Below are positions 45,990 to 58,156 of a DNA stretch of 64,000 bases, piece by piece. Positions within the stretch are counted from its first letter, which is position 1, and every line of letters begins with the position of its first letter. Position numbers and translations under genes: made by a program. This DNA comes from Blastomyces gilchristii SLH14081 (taxonomy: Eukaryota > Ascomycota > Eurotiomycetes > Onygenales > Ajellomycetaceae). The notes beneath the pieces were generated by a model, which was given only the letters and a program-made list of their open reading frames with translations, ran no database searches and was not told the DNA's origin. Location: contig NW_003101674.1 in assembly GCF_000003855.2 (NCBI RefSeq), forward strand, positions 1,921,042 to 1,985,041, written 5' to 3'.

Positions 45990-47632
45990 CCTCTATATTC
46001 GTATACAGCTAGCAAGCTAGAGGGGAGCAGGAAAGTCGAATTTAGAATGCAAGAATATATGGGACGGAAGAAGATGCCTCCCTTTTATTTATGGAAAAGA
46101 GGAGATTAATTGAATGACGCATTATGCACCACCCACAGCCGCTTAACAGGCGCCCTTTATATATAAGAACAAACACCAACAGACGAGGTTGAACCTCCCC
46201 GGCTCCCCGCGCGCCCCCTCCCCTTCCCTCACTGGGCCGCCACACGAGCGCAGAGCGGTGACCAGGGTGGGTCCGCCACCATCGACGAGCGAACGGGGAA
46301 CGAACTGGAGAATACAGAGTAATAAAGCCCGAGACGTAGTTATGTTAAAGTTTTTTTTATTCTCTCTTCCAAACTCACTGAGTCGCCGACGACCACAAAT
46401 TTTGGGGTTTCAATGAGGGCCCATTGAGGAGGCGACGTGGCCCGTGGCCAACCCAAAAGCCCCCCAAGCCGGACGAAACGTAGATCCTGGATGCTGAACT
46501 GGGTCTTCGCCGGCATTCGGGCATGGATATGCCCTGGCTAGGGTGGCTAGGGCGATGCACATGTTGGACACTGGAGGGATTCTCAGACTCCCACAGGATG
46601 AACAGCATCGTTCGCGGGTGAGAAAACGTGCAGTAGCCCGGTGTTAAGTTAACTTAGAATGGTCGGCGTTAGTTGCACCACCTCTCGCACAGTGTGCGGT
46701 GTCTGTAGCAAGGTCTGTTGTTGGCAGCCAGCTGGAAATGAGCCATCGTAGTAGCCGGGAAGCAGCCGGCCGAACACAGCAATCATAGTTAATCAATCAT
46801 AGCAACGATGGATTGGAGTGCATTTGTGTGGAATGATGGAGGGATAAGAGCGACTCCAAGTTAACTACTAGGCTAGTCTCGTAACACAAGATCGACGGCC
46901 ACCAGGTAACTAGGGACTAGGAACGAAGAACGGGATGTGTCGTTTTATTCAGACACAGATGAGGAAATGCGAGCGCCATCAGGATAAGATCAATCTGTCG
47001 AACAAACCGTGGGAGAGGTCGGAGATTTATACTCTCTGCATGCGAGCCTCCAAAAGCCTCAACGTGGGAAAACATGCAAACTGTGTCTATTATTGTTGAG
47101 GAACAATATCAAGAAGATCCTCCAGCTAGTTAGTGAGTTATTTAACTCGCGCCACGATTGAATTTACACTATTTTTTCCGTCTTTTTTCTTTTTTAGCCC
47201 CTAGCATCATCTAAATCAAAGGCACGTCCCAGTCAATCCAGTCAATCCAGTCAGTGCAGGATCTGCGGATGTGGCTTCATCTACTCGTTTGCAGAAGAGA
47301 CCTCTACCACTACCACTACCATTAACCTATTAATATTCATTATTGTATTGCTTTATCTGAGCTAATCATCTCTGTCTGCGTGCTCCAGCTTTAACTGCCT
47401 GCCCAGGTCCATTGCTAGCGGCCAAGCGGTAGTTATGGCCCCAGCCTCCTGCCATCCCCAAACCTGCTTCGATTAACTCCATAACATACCACGCATGCGG
47501 CCCGCGTCTGTCCATCTCACTCCATTCGCCGTCATCTGCCCCTTGTCCGATTGGCAGTCAGTCCCTGGACTCTTCTGCGATTCTCCTGCGTCAAAGGACG
47601 TGGGGGAAACGAAACAAGTTAATTAAACAATT
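45990..47632. promoter_or_regulatory. Divergent promoter region between the ABCG gene and the GT71 gene
   Basis: This is 1.6 kb without a supported gene. It contains a TATATATAAG word (46,156) upstream of the ABCG start, a GTCAATCCA triplication near 47,231-47,254, and a CCACTA triplet run near 47,310. Short open frames on both strands show no domain. Confidence 0.4.
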
Positions 47633-49228
47633 ATGGCCAGGCCTCTCAGAGCGCTAGCCGCGTTCTGCCTCCTGCTTCTCACATACCTCTCCATTCACGC
47701 GCTCAGAAGATCATCGGATGCCAGGATATACATTCTGCCCTCTGCCCTCGAAACCCGTTCCCTCCAGGCCCGCCAGATCGAATTTTGGCATGCCCTTCTG
47801 CCGATCCTCCGCCAAAATGCGCCGGATTGCCCGCCCCCACATCGAGATCGCCAGGCGGATGCGGTCGGGTTCAACGCCGCCCAGCCGCCACCACGTCCTT
47901 CCCTGATCTCCATGCCGGAGGGAGATGTACTGAAGATGCAACAGGCGCATACACGGTTCCTTCAGCAGGTTATAGCGTCCCCCAATTTGAAGCCCGTGGT
48001 TATTCCGAAAAGTCGCGGAGTGGTATCTACAGCGGGGGGGAAGTATCTGCCCGTTTTCATATCCTCGTTGCGCATGTTACGCCGTACTGGTTCAAATCTC
48101 CCCGTCGAACTCTTCCTCAAAGACCGTGCCGAATATGAGAGCAGCATTTGCGACGACGTCATCCCCTCCCTGAACGGCCGCTGCGTTGTCCTTTCCGATA
48201 TTCTAAGCGCTTCTCCAGTACGCACAGGCGACGATGGCGACTCGGCTAATGACACTGGCGACCAAAAACCTCTGGTCGAGATAGCCCACTACCAGCTCAA
48301 AATCTTCGCTATGCTCTTCTCCTCCTTCGAAGAAATCGTCTGGTTAGACGCAGACTGTTTTCCTTTACGCAAACCGGAAGAACACCTCGACTTAAACCCT
48401 TTCAAACTGACCGGAATGGTCACCTGGCCCGATTTCTGGATCTCCACCGTGTCCCCCCTATACTACAACATATCACAACAACCAATCCCTTCCGTGGGGC
48501 TACGTGCCTCGTCAGAAACGGGCCAAATCCTCCTATCCAAGAAGACACACCCAATAACCCTCCTTCTCGCTGCCTACTACAACTATTACGGACCCTCCCA
48601 TTACTTCCCGCTCCTCTCACAAGGTGCGCCAGGTGAAGGTGACAAGGAGACATTCCTCCAGGCCGCCTCCGCAGCGGGCGAACCCTTCTACGCCACCAGC
48701 GAAGCCGTCACGGCAATTGGACATGTAAAGGGAAAAGATGGCACTGACATCGCCGGTTCCGCAATGGTCCAATTCGACCCTTCTGACGAATATCGCAATT
48801 ACCAACTCACCCTCACAAACTCCCACAAGAAAAACAACAATAATCATAATAATAACAACCACAACCACCATAGCAACAACAACAAAACCTCACCCCGCGT
48901 CTCCTTCATCCACGCCAACTTCCCCAAATTCAACCCAGCCACCGTCTTCGACTTAGCCCACGAGACAAAACCGACCTACCGCCCCGACGGCAGCGACGGA
49001 CGCGCCTGGGTCGTGTCGCGCGACACCCTCGCCCGCTTCGGCTATGATGTCGAGCGCGCATACTGGGAGGAGATCCTGTGGGTGGCCTGCGAGCTGAAGG
49101 GCAAGTTTCGCTCGTGGGAAGGGAAGGAGGGTATCTGCGAGCGGGTGCAGAGGTATTGGGGGAATGTGTTTGGGGCGGAGGCGGAGGGTGTGGATGTGGA
49201 TGGGGTGATGGGGCTTTGGGAGACGTGA
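47633..49228 (+). CDS. GT71-family alpha-mannosyltransferase (MNN1-like), type II Golgi membrane protein
   Basis: The single-exon 531-residue protein starts with a short cytoplasmic tail and one membrane segment (about residues 8-24, LAAFCLLLLTYLSIHAL), the layout of a Golgi glycosyltransferase. The luminal part has the family blocks GVVSTAGGKYLPVFISSLRM near 128-147, VELFLKDRAEYE, and EEIVWLDADCFPLRKPEE. DAD at 239-241 is the metal-binding DxD. Later blocks are TGMVTWPDFW and GEGDKETFLQAA. Family members add alpha-1,3-mannose to glycans using GDP-mannose. An Asn/His-rich insert (about residues 400-419) lies before the conserved FIHANFPKFNP block and is probably a surface loop. The ATG at 47,633 gives the signal anchor directly. 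Confidence 0.88.
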   Translation: MARPLRALAAFCLLLLTYLSIHALRRSSDARIYILPSALETRSLQARQIEFWHALLPILRQNAPDCPPPHRDRQADAVGFNAAQPPPRPSLISMPEGDVLKMQQAHTRFLQQVIASPNLKPVVIPKSRGVVSTAGGKYLPVFISSLRMLRRTGSNLPVELFLKDRAEYESSICDDVIPSLNGRCVVLSDILSASPVRTGDDGDSANDTGDQKPLVEIAHYQLKIFAMLFSSFEEIVWLDADCFPLRKPEEHLDLNPFKLTGMVTWPDFWISTVSPLYYNISQQPIPSVGLRASSETGQILLSKKTHPITLLLAAYYNYYGPSHYFPLLSQGAPGEGDKETFLQAASAAGEPFYATSEAVTAIGHVKGKDGTDIAGSAMVQFDPSDEYRNYQLTLTNSHKKNNNNHNNNNHNHHSNNNKTSPRVSFIHANFPKFNPATVFDLAHETKPTYRPDGSDGRAWVVSRDTLARFGYDVERAYWEEILWVACELKGKFRSWEGKEGICERVQRYWGNVFGAEAEGVDVDGVMGLWET

Positions 49229-50113
49229 TGGATCGAGCTTTAAAATCGATTATCGAGCCAAAGGAGGAACGCATTTCCCTCCCCTCTCTCTTCCTGCGAC
49301 TGGGGCGTCAGTGTTCGCGGTTAATGGTTGGGGCGAGCAGTCGGCTATTGATATGGAATGAGTGTTGTATAATTATTTCTTACTAACTTTCTTTTCTTTT
49401 TCCTCTTTTTCCTCTTTTTCCTCTTTTTTTTTCCCCTTTTGGGGGGGGGGGGGGGGTTCTTTCTTCTTTTGCTCTTGAGCGGGACCAACAAGTAACTTTC
49501 ATATCCATATTTCTTTCATATATTTTTTTATTCCCCGGTATATATCCCCTTGGGGAGGCGTTGGTGGTCCCCAACAGTGTGCACCTGGGCCTGTCTATGT
49601 CATTGCTCAGCAGTCCCACGCCCCTGTGTCTCTTTACTTTCGCCGTTCGTGTTCGTGTCATTGCTTGATTCTTGCACATGCGTTTTGATATAGAGATCGC
49701 TGTATACATAAACGTGCATACATATAGATAGATAGATACACTCGGTTAGAGAGATAGATAGAGAGACCCGGGTTCCTGAGCTTCGTGCTTTGCAAGGGTA
49801 CATGTACCACAATGTCTATGGAGTGATAATGATGATAGTTTTAATTGGTGCTTTCTTACTGACTTAAAGAAGGAGAGAACTGTGCGGAATACGTGTTCAA
49901 TCAATCAATACTCCGTATATGGTGTTCAATATTCATTGGTCAGAGAAGAGTACGGCTTTCCATGAAAGAAATAGTAAGTAAGTAATAATAATAAAAAGAG
50001 AGAATATATGACTTCGTATCCAACACCAAGCCACCCATCTCATAAAAACCTCCAAATACACCCCTCTTTATTTACAACACGTACGAACAATAATAAACAT
50101 TCGTTTATGGACT
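49229..50113. other. Convergent intergenic region with a G16 tract
   Basis: This holds the 3' regions of the GT71 and DPP IV genes. It contains a pyrimidine-rich run from 49,387, then G16 at 49,441-49,456, a GATA microsatellite-like run near 49,727-49,765, and TACTCCGTA at 49,909-49,917. No gene is seen. Confidence 0.5.
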
Positions 50114-52540
50114 TTAAACGCTCGGCCCCTCACGACCTCTTCGGCTCCACTGATGTCCTTCAGGCCCCTTCGTCACATCCCTGGTCTTCTCCTTATACAG
50201 CATGCGCGTAAGCTGCTTATACAAAAACTCAGAACCACCATTATACCGGATACTATGGTCAGAATCCGTGAACCACTGCGTCGCCATCTTCTGCGGTGGC
50301 ACCCCGGCACCCATCAGCAGATCAATCAGCGCCGCCGCGTGCTGGAAGTGCACGTTATCATCGCCCGTGCCGTGCTGCACGAGGAAACTGCCCGCGACAT
50401 TCTTGAAGCCCTCGGGCTTGCGCACGGCGGTGGCGTTGTAGCCCGCCTCGTTTTGCTCATAGGTCTTCATGTAGCGCTCGGTGTACATGCTGTCGTAGAG
50501 GCGGAAGTCGGAGACGGGGGCGGTGATCATGCCGAAGGAGAAGATGCCGCTGTCTGTCTCGAGCACCTTGGATGAGAGGTAGCCGCCGTAGCTCCAGCCC
50601 CAGATGCCCATGCGGTCCTTGTCGACGAAGCATTTCTTGCCCAGGGACCTGGCCGCGGCGATTTGGTCCTCGGCTTCGAGCAGCCCGAGTTGCTTGGCCA
50701 CGGTGGCGCGGAATTTGCGGCCCTTGAAACCCGTGCCGCGATTGTCGACGGTCCAGGTGATGAATTCTAGCTCTGGGTCGGATGCGATGTAGGCTTTCCA
50801 GTTAAGCGCTTTCCACGCTTTGCTGACCTCCTGGGCCCCCGGTCCACCATATGGGGTGAAGAGGACTGGATATTTCTTCCTTGGGTCAAAGTTCGCTGGA
50901 AGGCGTTGCATGACAGCCAGGGTATCACCGGATTCAATGGGGATGTCGAAAAATGTGATCTTGGGCAGTTTGTATTCCTTGAGCTTGTTCACTATTTCCT
51001 CATTGCTGGTGATTACCCGGAGGGGCTTGGGGGAATCAATAGAGTATAGTTCCTGGTAAGGAACGTCCGGGCCACGGTAGGTGAGAATATAATATCCGCC
51101 CTTGGAGGAGAAAGACGCAGACCAGTACGCCGCAACCGTGTCATCGACGAGAGCTTTTGTTTTCAAAGTGCTGTATGAAACGGAATATAGATGCCGTTCT
51201 GTCGGGTGATGTTTGGTTGAAAGATAGTAGATCAATTCGCGCTCCGTATCGATGCTAACAATACCCGTGACCTCCCACTCGCCAGAGGTCAATGCGATCG
51301 GTTTGCCCCCCTTCACGGGGAACAGGTAAATATGTGCCCACCCTGATTCATCAGAGATGTCAACATAGTAAGTGTCGCCGTGGCCTTGGGTCTTATCATT
51401 TTTAACATTGCCAACGTATTGGATGGACATCAGATTGTCCAACCAACCATCGGTGCCATCCCGTTCACGAACTACTGAAGCTTTTCCGGAGCCCGTGTCC
51501 ACCAAGACAATCTTTTCCTGATCTTGGACTCTGTTGAAAGCGCGGAAAACGACTTCTTGGTGCTTTTCCGTGACCCATGCAACTTCACCGATAATCAACT
51601 CATCCGCGGGAAACGCATCAGTGGGCACTTTTTTGCTCTTGAGTGAGCTCATATCTAGCAGGTGGAATTCAACCGTGGGATTTGTTTCAGACACCTTTGG
51701 ATAACGGAGATCCAGCTCCTTAGGGTAGGGTGGAGCCACTTTTTTGTTGTTCATATAGTACGGGATTGTGAATGTAGGCACCCCAGTTTCGTCGAAGCGT
51801 AGGAATGCAAGTGACTTCCCGTCAGGAGAGAACCAGAATGCATACCGATCACCGAAGATTTCTTCTTCATAGACCCAGTCGGGGACGCCGTTGAAGGTGT
51901 CAGGGCCACCATCGGTAGTAATTTGTGTGGTGGTACCGTCCTTCCTGATAAACAAATTGTTTCCACGGACGTATGCGATTGTGTTCCCAACGGGGCCCCA
52001 AGCAGCATACTGCAGATCACCGGCTTGGTCTTCGGCCAAAGGAGTCAACTCGCCTGTCTTAACGTCTTGAATAAAGTAGTTAGAGAAGTAAGAATGGCGA
52101 TACTGCTTGGTGTAGTTGGTAGCCCACATCACAGCCGATAGGTCCGGCTTGAGGAAATATTCATGAGCGTCATCCGGCACTTGGTCAGCCTTGATCAACG
52201 TCTTCTTGGTTTCAGTAATGATGCTCTGGATAACGAGAGTTGAGTCTTCGTCCTGATACAAGTACTGGCCGTCCTCGTCCGTGGAGATCCAGTCCACTGA
52301 GATAGTTGCGGGAGAAATCTTCGCCCTGGGAACCGTCTCATTATAGGTCAGAAGCTTATCACCGCCGCCAATAGGAGGATGCGGCTGGCGCGCGGGTTCA
52401 ATAGCCTGGCAGATGCCCGCAAGGAAAAGGAGCATAAATGTCTATGCATTTAGGCTGCTCAATCAGTATATCGCATTCTCAGAGTCCATACCGTGGTTGG
52501 TCATGAATATGTGTGTTTTGCCCGGCTTACTTACCTTCAT
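50114..52540 (-). CDS. dppIV: Secreted dipeptidyl-peptidase IV, two exons
   Basis: A 6-base first exon (52540-52535, Met-Lys) and a 93-base intron precede the main exon (52441-50114), giving 777 residues. The join yields the signal peptide [15 protein letters not shown] followed by IEPARQP, whereas starting inside exon 2 would shorten it. The N-terminal beta-propeller includes the DPP IV Glu motif region ([20 protein letters not shown]). The C-terminal alpha/beta-hydrolase domain has Ser619 in GWSYGG, Asp696 in GTGDDN and His731 in DSDHSIR. The enzyme removes X-Pro or X-Ala dipeptides from peptides outside the cell, acting with endoproteases and aminopeptidases. Several N-glycosylation sequons are present (for example NYTK). 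In related fungi this secreted enzyme can also act on host peptides; that role is not shown here. Confidence 0.92.
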
Positions 52541-54705
52541 GTTGAAATTCTCCAATGTGCGATCTCTTCAAGAAATGATAGTGATATCGATAAACAATGC
52601 CGCAACCAATGCTCTTTAGCTCTGGAGATGCACGAGAAGGGAAACCGCGGGAACGACTGTAAGGCGATAGCAGCGTACTCCTTGACGAAACACTGAAATC
52701 TAAAGTTTTCCCCGGGATCGCGATAACCGCAGTGTCCACAGCGTCTGCAAATAACCCATGTTGAGTAAAAGCGAAGGGGGTGGTGATGCGCAAGACGATA
52801 TATATATATATATACCCGCAAATTCATGATTTCCCCTGACTCGACCGAGAGCTTGCCGATCTTTCACGTCAATGGCACCTTCTTCTTTCCCGCAAATCAG
52901 GAGCTGCTGAGCCAGGACTTTGCTAGCTCCTCTTAGCCGTCATTTAACAGGGAGGAGGATGTTACATCGAACAACTCGACAATAATTCCACGACGGGCAT
53001 AATGGGTTTTGGTTTCTCCTGGCACTGGGGAGAAGGCAGGGTGGGTCGCAATTGGTGGAAATGTTAAGTGCGTCATTGTGAGCAATAAGGCGAAGTCTTT
53101 TGTACATGTACATGTATATACATCACATCAAAATGCTGGCGGTGCTGGTTCTGTGTTGTGTGATGATGATTTCTTTTTTTTGCGGAGTGTAGACTCACTA
53201 CTACTGCCGAGTGAGTGTGGAGTGACAAACGCGGAGAAGGGGCTTCAGTTAAGCATCCGGAAGGCCAAGACGCTAGAACTTTGTTAAGCCAGCCTCCAGT
53301 TAGTTAAAGCTAGTGAAGGCGGTTCAGGGGCTAGTTCAGGGGCTAGCTTCCCGGCTAACAACGGCAGACACAACAGAGTATGGTAAGTACTCCGTGCGAT
53401 GTTTCCTCATCCATCCTTCGTTGCTCAACCTCAATAATAATAATAATTAATATTGGCGAACTCTCTCTCATATTTGTGCGTCTGAATTCAGGGCTATCCA
53501 ATTCCAACCTGCCAGTCTAATAGTCTGTCCTGCAGCCGCTGGTCTCTTCAAAATCTTTTATTAGCGGTGGAGATTTGCCAGGACACACACACATCTTGAA
53601 ATTAGAGCACAATATATCAAACAATTTTCTCCAACACCTTACAACGCCCTCCTATTCGAACAACTTCTCACTAGCCCAGGCTGAGGTAACGTCGTCTACT
53701 GCATACCCTGCAGCTTCTTCTTACTCTCCAAGCCGCTGGGCATGAATTATCCGGGGGTAAACAATCCAGCCTTGAGCCTTCGCGCGGTTTGTGACTCTCA
53801 TCATCGGAAAGTTGCGGCATGTGTGCGTAGGAGAAGATTATTTGCATCCTTCCCCGCTCCAACACCCATGTCCTCGCCTCGAAACGCAGTGTTTACCCTG
53901 TCAGTTGGCTAACTATTCATCAGATTCTCTGTTACTAGCTTCCTGGATGCCAATTGCAAAGCTGCAGGTCTCCATTCCTATTTGAAAAGCCCGAAACGTG
54001 AAAATGAATGCCATACTTCTCTAAGGGCAGAGATCAAAATGATCAAGAATGTGGTGTGATCAAGGAAGTTGTTGAAGTACATAACGTGTACATATATCTA
54101 CTCCGTAGTTACAGTACTCCGTACATTATCTGGCATCCCAACCTACGTTGCGCTGCATTGCCAATCAACCGGGCCGTTCCTTGCTTTCCGGCCCTCCGCT
54201 TCCATAACTAACTACGCCAAAGCTTATATTTGGTATGCGGCTCCACGCTGGTTCAGGAAATAAAAATTTCTTTATTTATTCCTTCCAGTCATTCCCCGCT
54301 CCGAACCGCAGGACCCTACGCATACTACTCTGGAACGAGGCTTTACTCTAATATAAACCATGAGACTACCAAGGACATCCCGTACAATTTCCGCTGCGAA
54401 ACACTGGGCAGGTATATCGCAAGCCATCCTTGGTTTAACAATTATGCACCAACACCAGGTACGCTGCCGAAATTTCAGTTAAAACAGTCAAGCTCGAATT
54501 TGGTGCTCTGCATGCATATTAAGCTAATGAACGCCACCACTATCAACACAACTGTGGCTCCAAGAATCGTTCGTTCGTATTTACCAAGTCGCAACGAAAT
54601 TAACACTATTAGAAATCACAACATAAAGCCTCCAGGCCCGGGTTTCCACCCGTCGAATACCATATCTTCCTTCCTATTTGAGACTGGAACTACTAATTGC
54701 CCAGA
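52541..54705. other. Intergenic region, DPP IV promoter and CCCH-gene 3' side
   Basis: No supported gene. It contains TATATATATATATA near 52,800, TGTACATGTACATG near 53,102, an (AAT)n run near 53,432, GTACTCCGTGC at 53,387 and two further copies of the same word at 54,098-54,124. Short open frames on both strands lack domain features. Confidence 0.45.
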
Positions 54706-56438
54706 CTACAACTGTACGCTCAGCGTTTTACAAATCTTGGTGTCAACCCCATGCATCTCCTTCGGGAAATGACAATTTGGTCGGTGGCACGGATTGTTCG
54801 GGCACCTGTGACCGGAATAACAATTTTCATCCTCGCACTCCAATCCGGAAGGGCACGGTGCGAGTCGTGCTACGTAGCGCAGAGCCTCCATCATTTTCTC
54901 ACTCAGCCGTTCGCCATGCTCATGCTTACAAGCAACAAAGTGGCAGGCGCCCAGCAAATGGTATGGGTTGCAAAGTTTCCGCGATTTCAGGCTTTGGACA
55001 ATGCTGGATGAAGGCTTGATGGAGGAGTCGACGCGCTGTCCATATTTATTCTTCAGAACCGCGGGCCCGGAGTTCACGGTACCATTACCATTGAACCAAA
55101 CTGGTCCATTGGCGCCGTTGGGTGAACCTGGCGTTTTCTCAACTGATGCGGGAGTGGATGGTCGGGAAGAATTATACCCCGGCGGAGAACTGCTGAAAGA
55201 TGCGGCATGTGCGTAGCTTGGAGGGGATTTAGACGGGGTCGGCTCATACATAGGTGTGGCGGAAAATGAAACTCTTCTAATCGGAGGTAGCTTCGTGTCT
55301 CGGAAGAGCGTTGGGAATGAGGTAGTGCGGTACCTATTCTTCAACTCTGCTAGCTCTTTCTCGAATGGTGGGCCTTCGAGCATCGTCACACGCTTGCAGA
55401 ATTCCGGACTACTGCTGTAGGGCCCGAGGAGACGCGCATATCCGTTATCGGTGGAAGCGGCAAACACGATGTGCTTACAATGGACATTGCCAGCGTGCAA
55501 CTTGAAAATTTCTGGAGTTGAAGCAGGTTAACTGGCAAGTCCTTTCGTAGGATCTTAGTGCGATAGGAGATTTACCGCGAATCTTATCATCCGAGCATTC
55601 TTTGCCAGCACCTGCGTCCACAAAGCTGCACAGGGGATGGCCCATGTTGAATCCACGAACAAACAGCTCAAACTCATTCTCATCGTCCAGTATATGAGCT
55701 TGGTATGTTCGCCTCAACCCCTTCAGATTCGCGAATACACGGACATCGACGGAGAAGTGGGCGGGAGGATCGGCCAATTCATTCTGCACGTATCTCGACA
55801 CTAGTTGAATTAGGAGTCGGGCAGCTTCTTGACCTCCCGACTCACCTTGCTCGACAAACTCGTCCAAAAACTATCATTCACATCAGAATTGACAACAAAC
55901 CAACAATGGTAGTGATGCTTAATATCGAGAAGGATTCACAGGGTAAATCTCATACATTCATCGAGTCTCCGTCAACCAAAACGGACACAAACGCATTACG
56001 TTCCTAAAATATCAGATGCGCGTACAGTTAGCCCGGCCGAACCCAGTGGTTTAAATACTTCGTTGCGAACTATTCCCGGGGAGGGTCAAGTTCCCTAACC
56101 ATATTCTGCTGAATCTTCTGCAAATCCGCCTTCGTTTCTCTGACACGCTGATGATACATATTTGCCATATCCTTCTCTTTTTCTAGATCCACGTTCTTCT
56201 TGTCAAGATCAACTTCGAGGCTCTTGATCTTTTGGAGCAATCCCTTTTTGCCACATCTGTTAGTTTTCAAGTGTATGAAACAGTTGGATCGGATTAAGAC
56301 CGGCAAGCAAAAGGCACGGATACACACCTCGATGAAGCTGCATGCGGCTTCACTGGCTTTTCTAATCTGTATGAACTGCTCTTGATCAGGGCTGGTCACC
56401 CCAACGAGCGCCCCTGGCATGTCTAGAACTTCGGACAT
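54706..56438 (-). CDS. CCCH zinc-finger protein with N-terminal coiled coil, five exons
   Basis: Exons 56438-56326, 56256-56100, 56003-55956, 55870-55576 and 55511-54706 join in frame to 472 residues. Residues about 38-90 form a charged coiled coil (LLQKIKSLEVDLDKKN ...). The next region, VSVLVDGDSMNFLDEFVEQG, opens a conserved fungal domain that continues to about 250 (KHIVFAASTDNGYARLL) and is usually listed as a DUF in CCCH proteins. A Ser/Pro-rich linker follows. The finger is C385-x8-C394-x4-C399-x3-H403 (CNPYHLLGACHFVACKHEHG), and a second Cys/His cluster (CPSGLECEDENC ... CPNNPCHRPNCHF) closes the protein. RNA or DNA binding is inferred from the finger. The intron-1 donor is GTGTAT; using the GT two bases earlier breaks the coiled coil frame. 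Confidence 0.85.
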
Positions 56439-58156
56439 TGAATTGCTTCACTCGTTGTTGATTCGAAGTACGGTAAAATAATGATAAACAATCTGCTGCT
56501 TTAGAATTCGAAGGGAAAAAAAACAGCAGTTCCCCCAACTCTATATATATATATATAGATACCTATCCACATTGAGCCATACACCTTGGGCATTTCGCAC
56601 GGCCACTTGTCAGGCGTCATTAAGGTAAGCCTTGCAGAACATTAAACACAAGGAGTAGGTGAATCTGCCAGCCTGTCTGTATACATTTACCAATGAATAA
56701 AAGGCACATCGGGACCTTGGATGAGAAGGGGGCCAGATAAATGAGTGAAGTAGCGGCTGGAGCATTTATTCTGCAGCTCTCCATTAAATCTCATGGATAT
56801 ATCTAGCTCCAAGTCAGCCGCTGGCTCTGTTGTCGTGTGCCTTTTTTCAGTGTTTTTGTTTTTGTTTGCTTGTTGTTCTTGACATTGACATCTGAACGAA
56901 GGGGGTGCGAAGGGAGTGACCCGATTGCCCCCAGTCCCGCAAGCCAAGGCCGACCGATGCATGCCCGCCGCTGCTGTTGTCGCCTCACCCCCGCATCATC
57001 TGCCAACTTTTGCCCACACTACTGGATTCAACGTATCGATTTTTCATGGTTGTTTGAGGTTTTCTTTTCCCTTTTTTCGTTTCTTTTTTCCCCATGCTGG
57101 CTGGCAGGCTGTTAATATTCAGAGTTTCTCCGTTTCATCTTTCATTTTATCGACCCCATCATTACATGATTGAATGGATATAAGAAACAAGAATACATCG
57201 TATGGTCTACATGAGGGCCATTGATAACTAGGAAAAATGGTATTTCTCCCTTGCCCTCACTTCGTATCACTGATTCTCTGCTTTGCTCATCCATGCACAG
57301 GCGGAAGGAGACAGATCAATTTTACGACCCGCCCAAAGTTCAAGGGTCTTTCCCTAGCTTTTGTTAACTCGCTCCCGCCCCAGACCCTATGACACGGAGA
57401 AGAACTAGTTGACCTATGAGATAAAGCCCGCCAGCGCACCACTCTGTCCCTCCTTAGGCATTAGACATAGGCGTATGCGTCGCATAAGGCACTAGGGTGG
57501 AAAAGCGGGAAATTTTGCCTAGCTATTTAAATATGTTCGTTTTGAGCGGTAACCCCCCCCCCCCAGGATCCCTCGCTCCTCTTATGTATACGCGTAGCCC
57601 ATATCTAGGCTGGGCTGCTGACCAGTGGTAGTGTCTGAAATGTCATAACCAATCGATATTCGTAAACATCGCCCGGAACTTTTCACCACCCTCCATTAAT
57701 CAGCTCAGTGCAGGGAGGTTATGGAATGGGAAACTATTTATTGGTGGAACGCTTCCCCCCGTCTCCCGCTCTCTCTCCCCTACTCCCCTAATGGGAACTC
57801 CCAACAACGCCCTCCATGTTTATTTTTGCCTAGTCCATTCGGGATTAACAACGCCCCAATTGGCGAAGTCAGCGCTTTAATTCTTCCGGTCCATTAGCAA
57901 TCTGTGATAGCCAAGACAATAGAATGATATAGACAGCCAATCGTCGCTCTCGATAAGAGGCATGTTTTTGGCGGGTGTTCCAGTGCCTTGGCAACCGTAT
58001 GTTTTAGTCGATGATATCACTGACTGCGGTTGGATGGACAGTGGAGGAACCTAGATTTTGAGAAGGGTACTCCGTAATGCCTGGGGAGAAGTGGTAGGTA
58101 TGGCATATTAATGCCACCAAGAATTCGTCGACAAGATCAATAGCAAGGGAGCATAG

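Noticed and set aside
54230..55019. Plus-strand open frames opposite the CCCH gene end
   Set aside because: The minus strand has a clear CCCH finger and exon chain; these are shadows or 3' flank.
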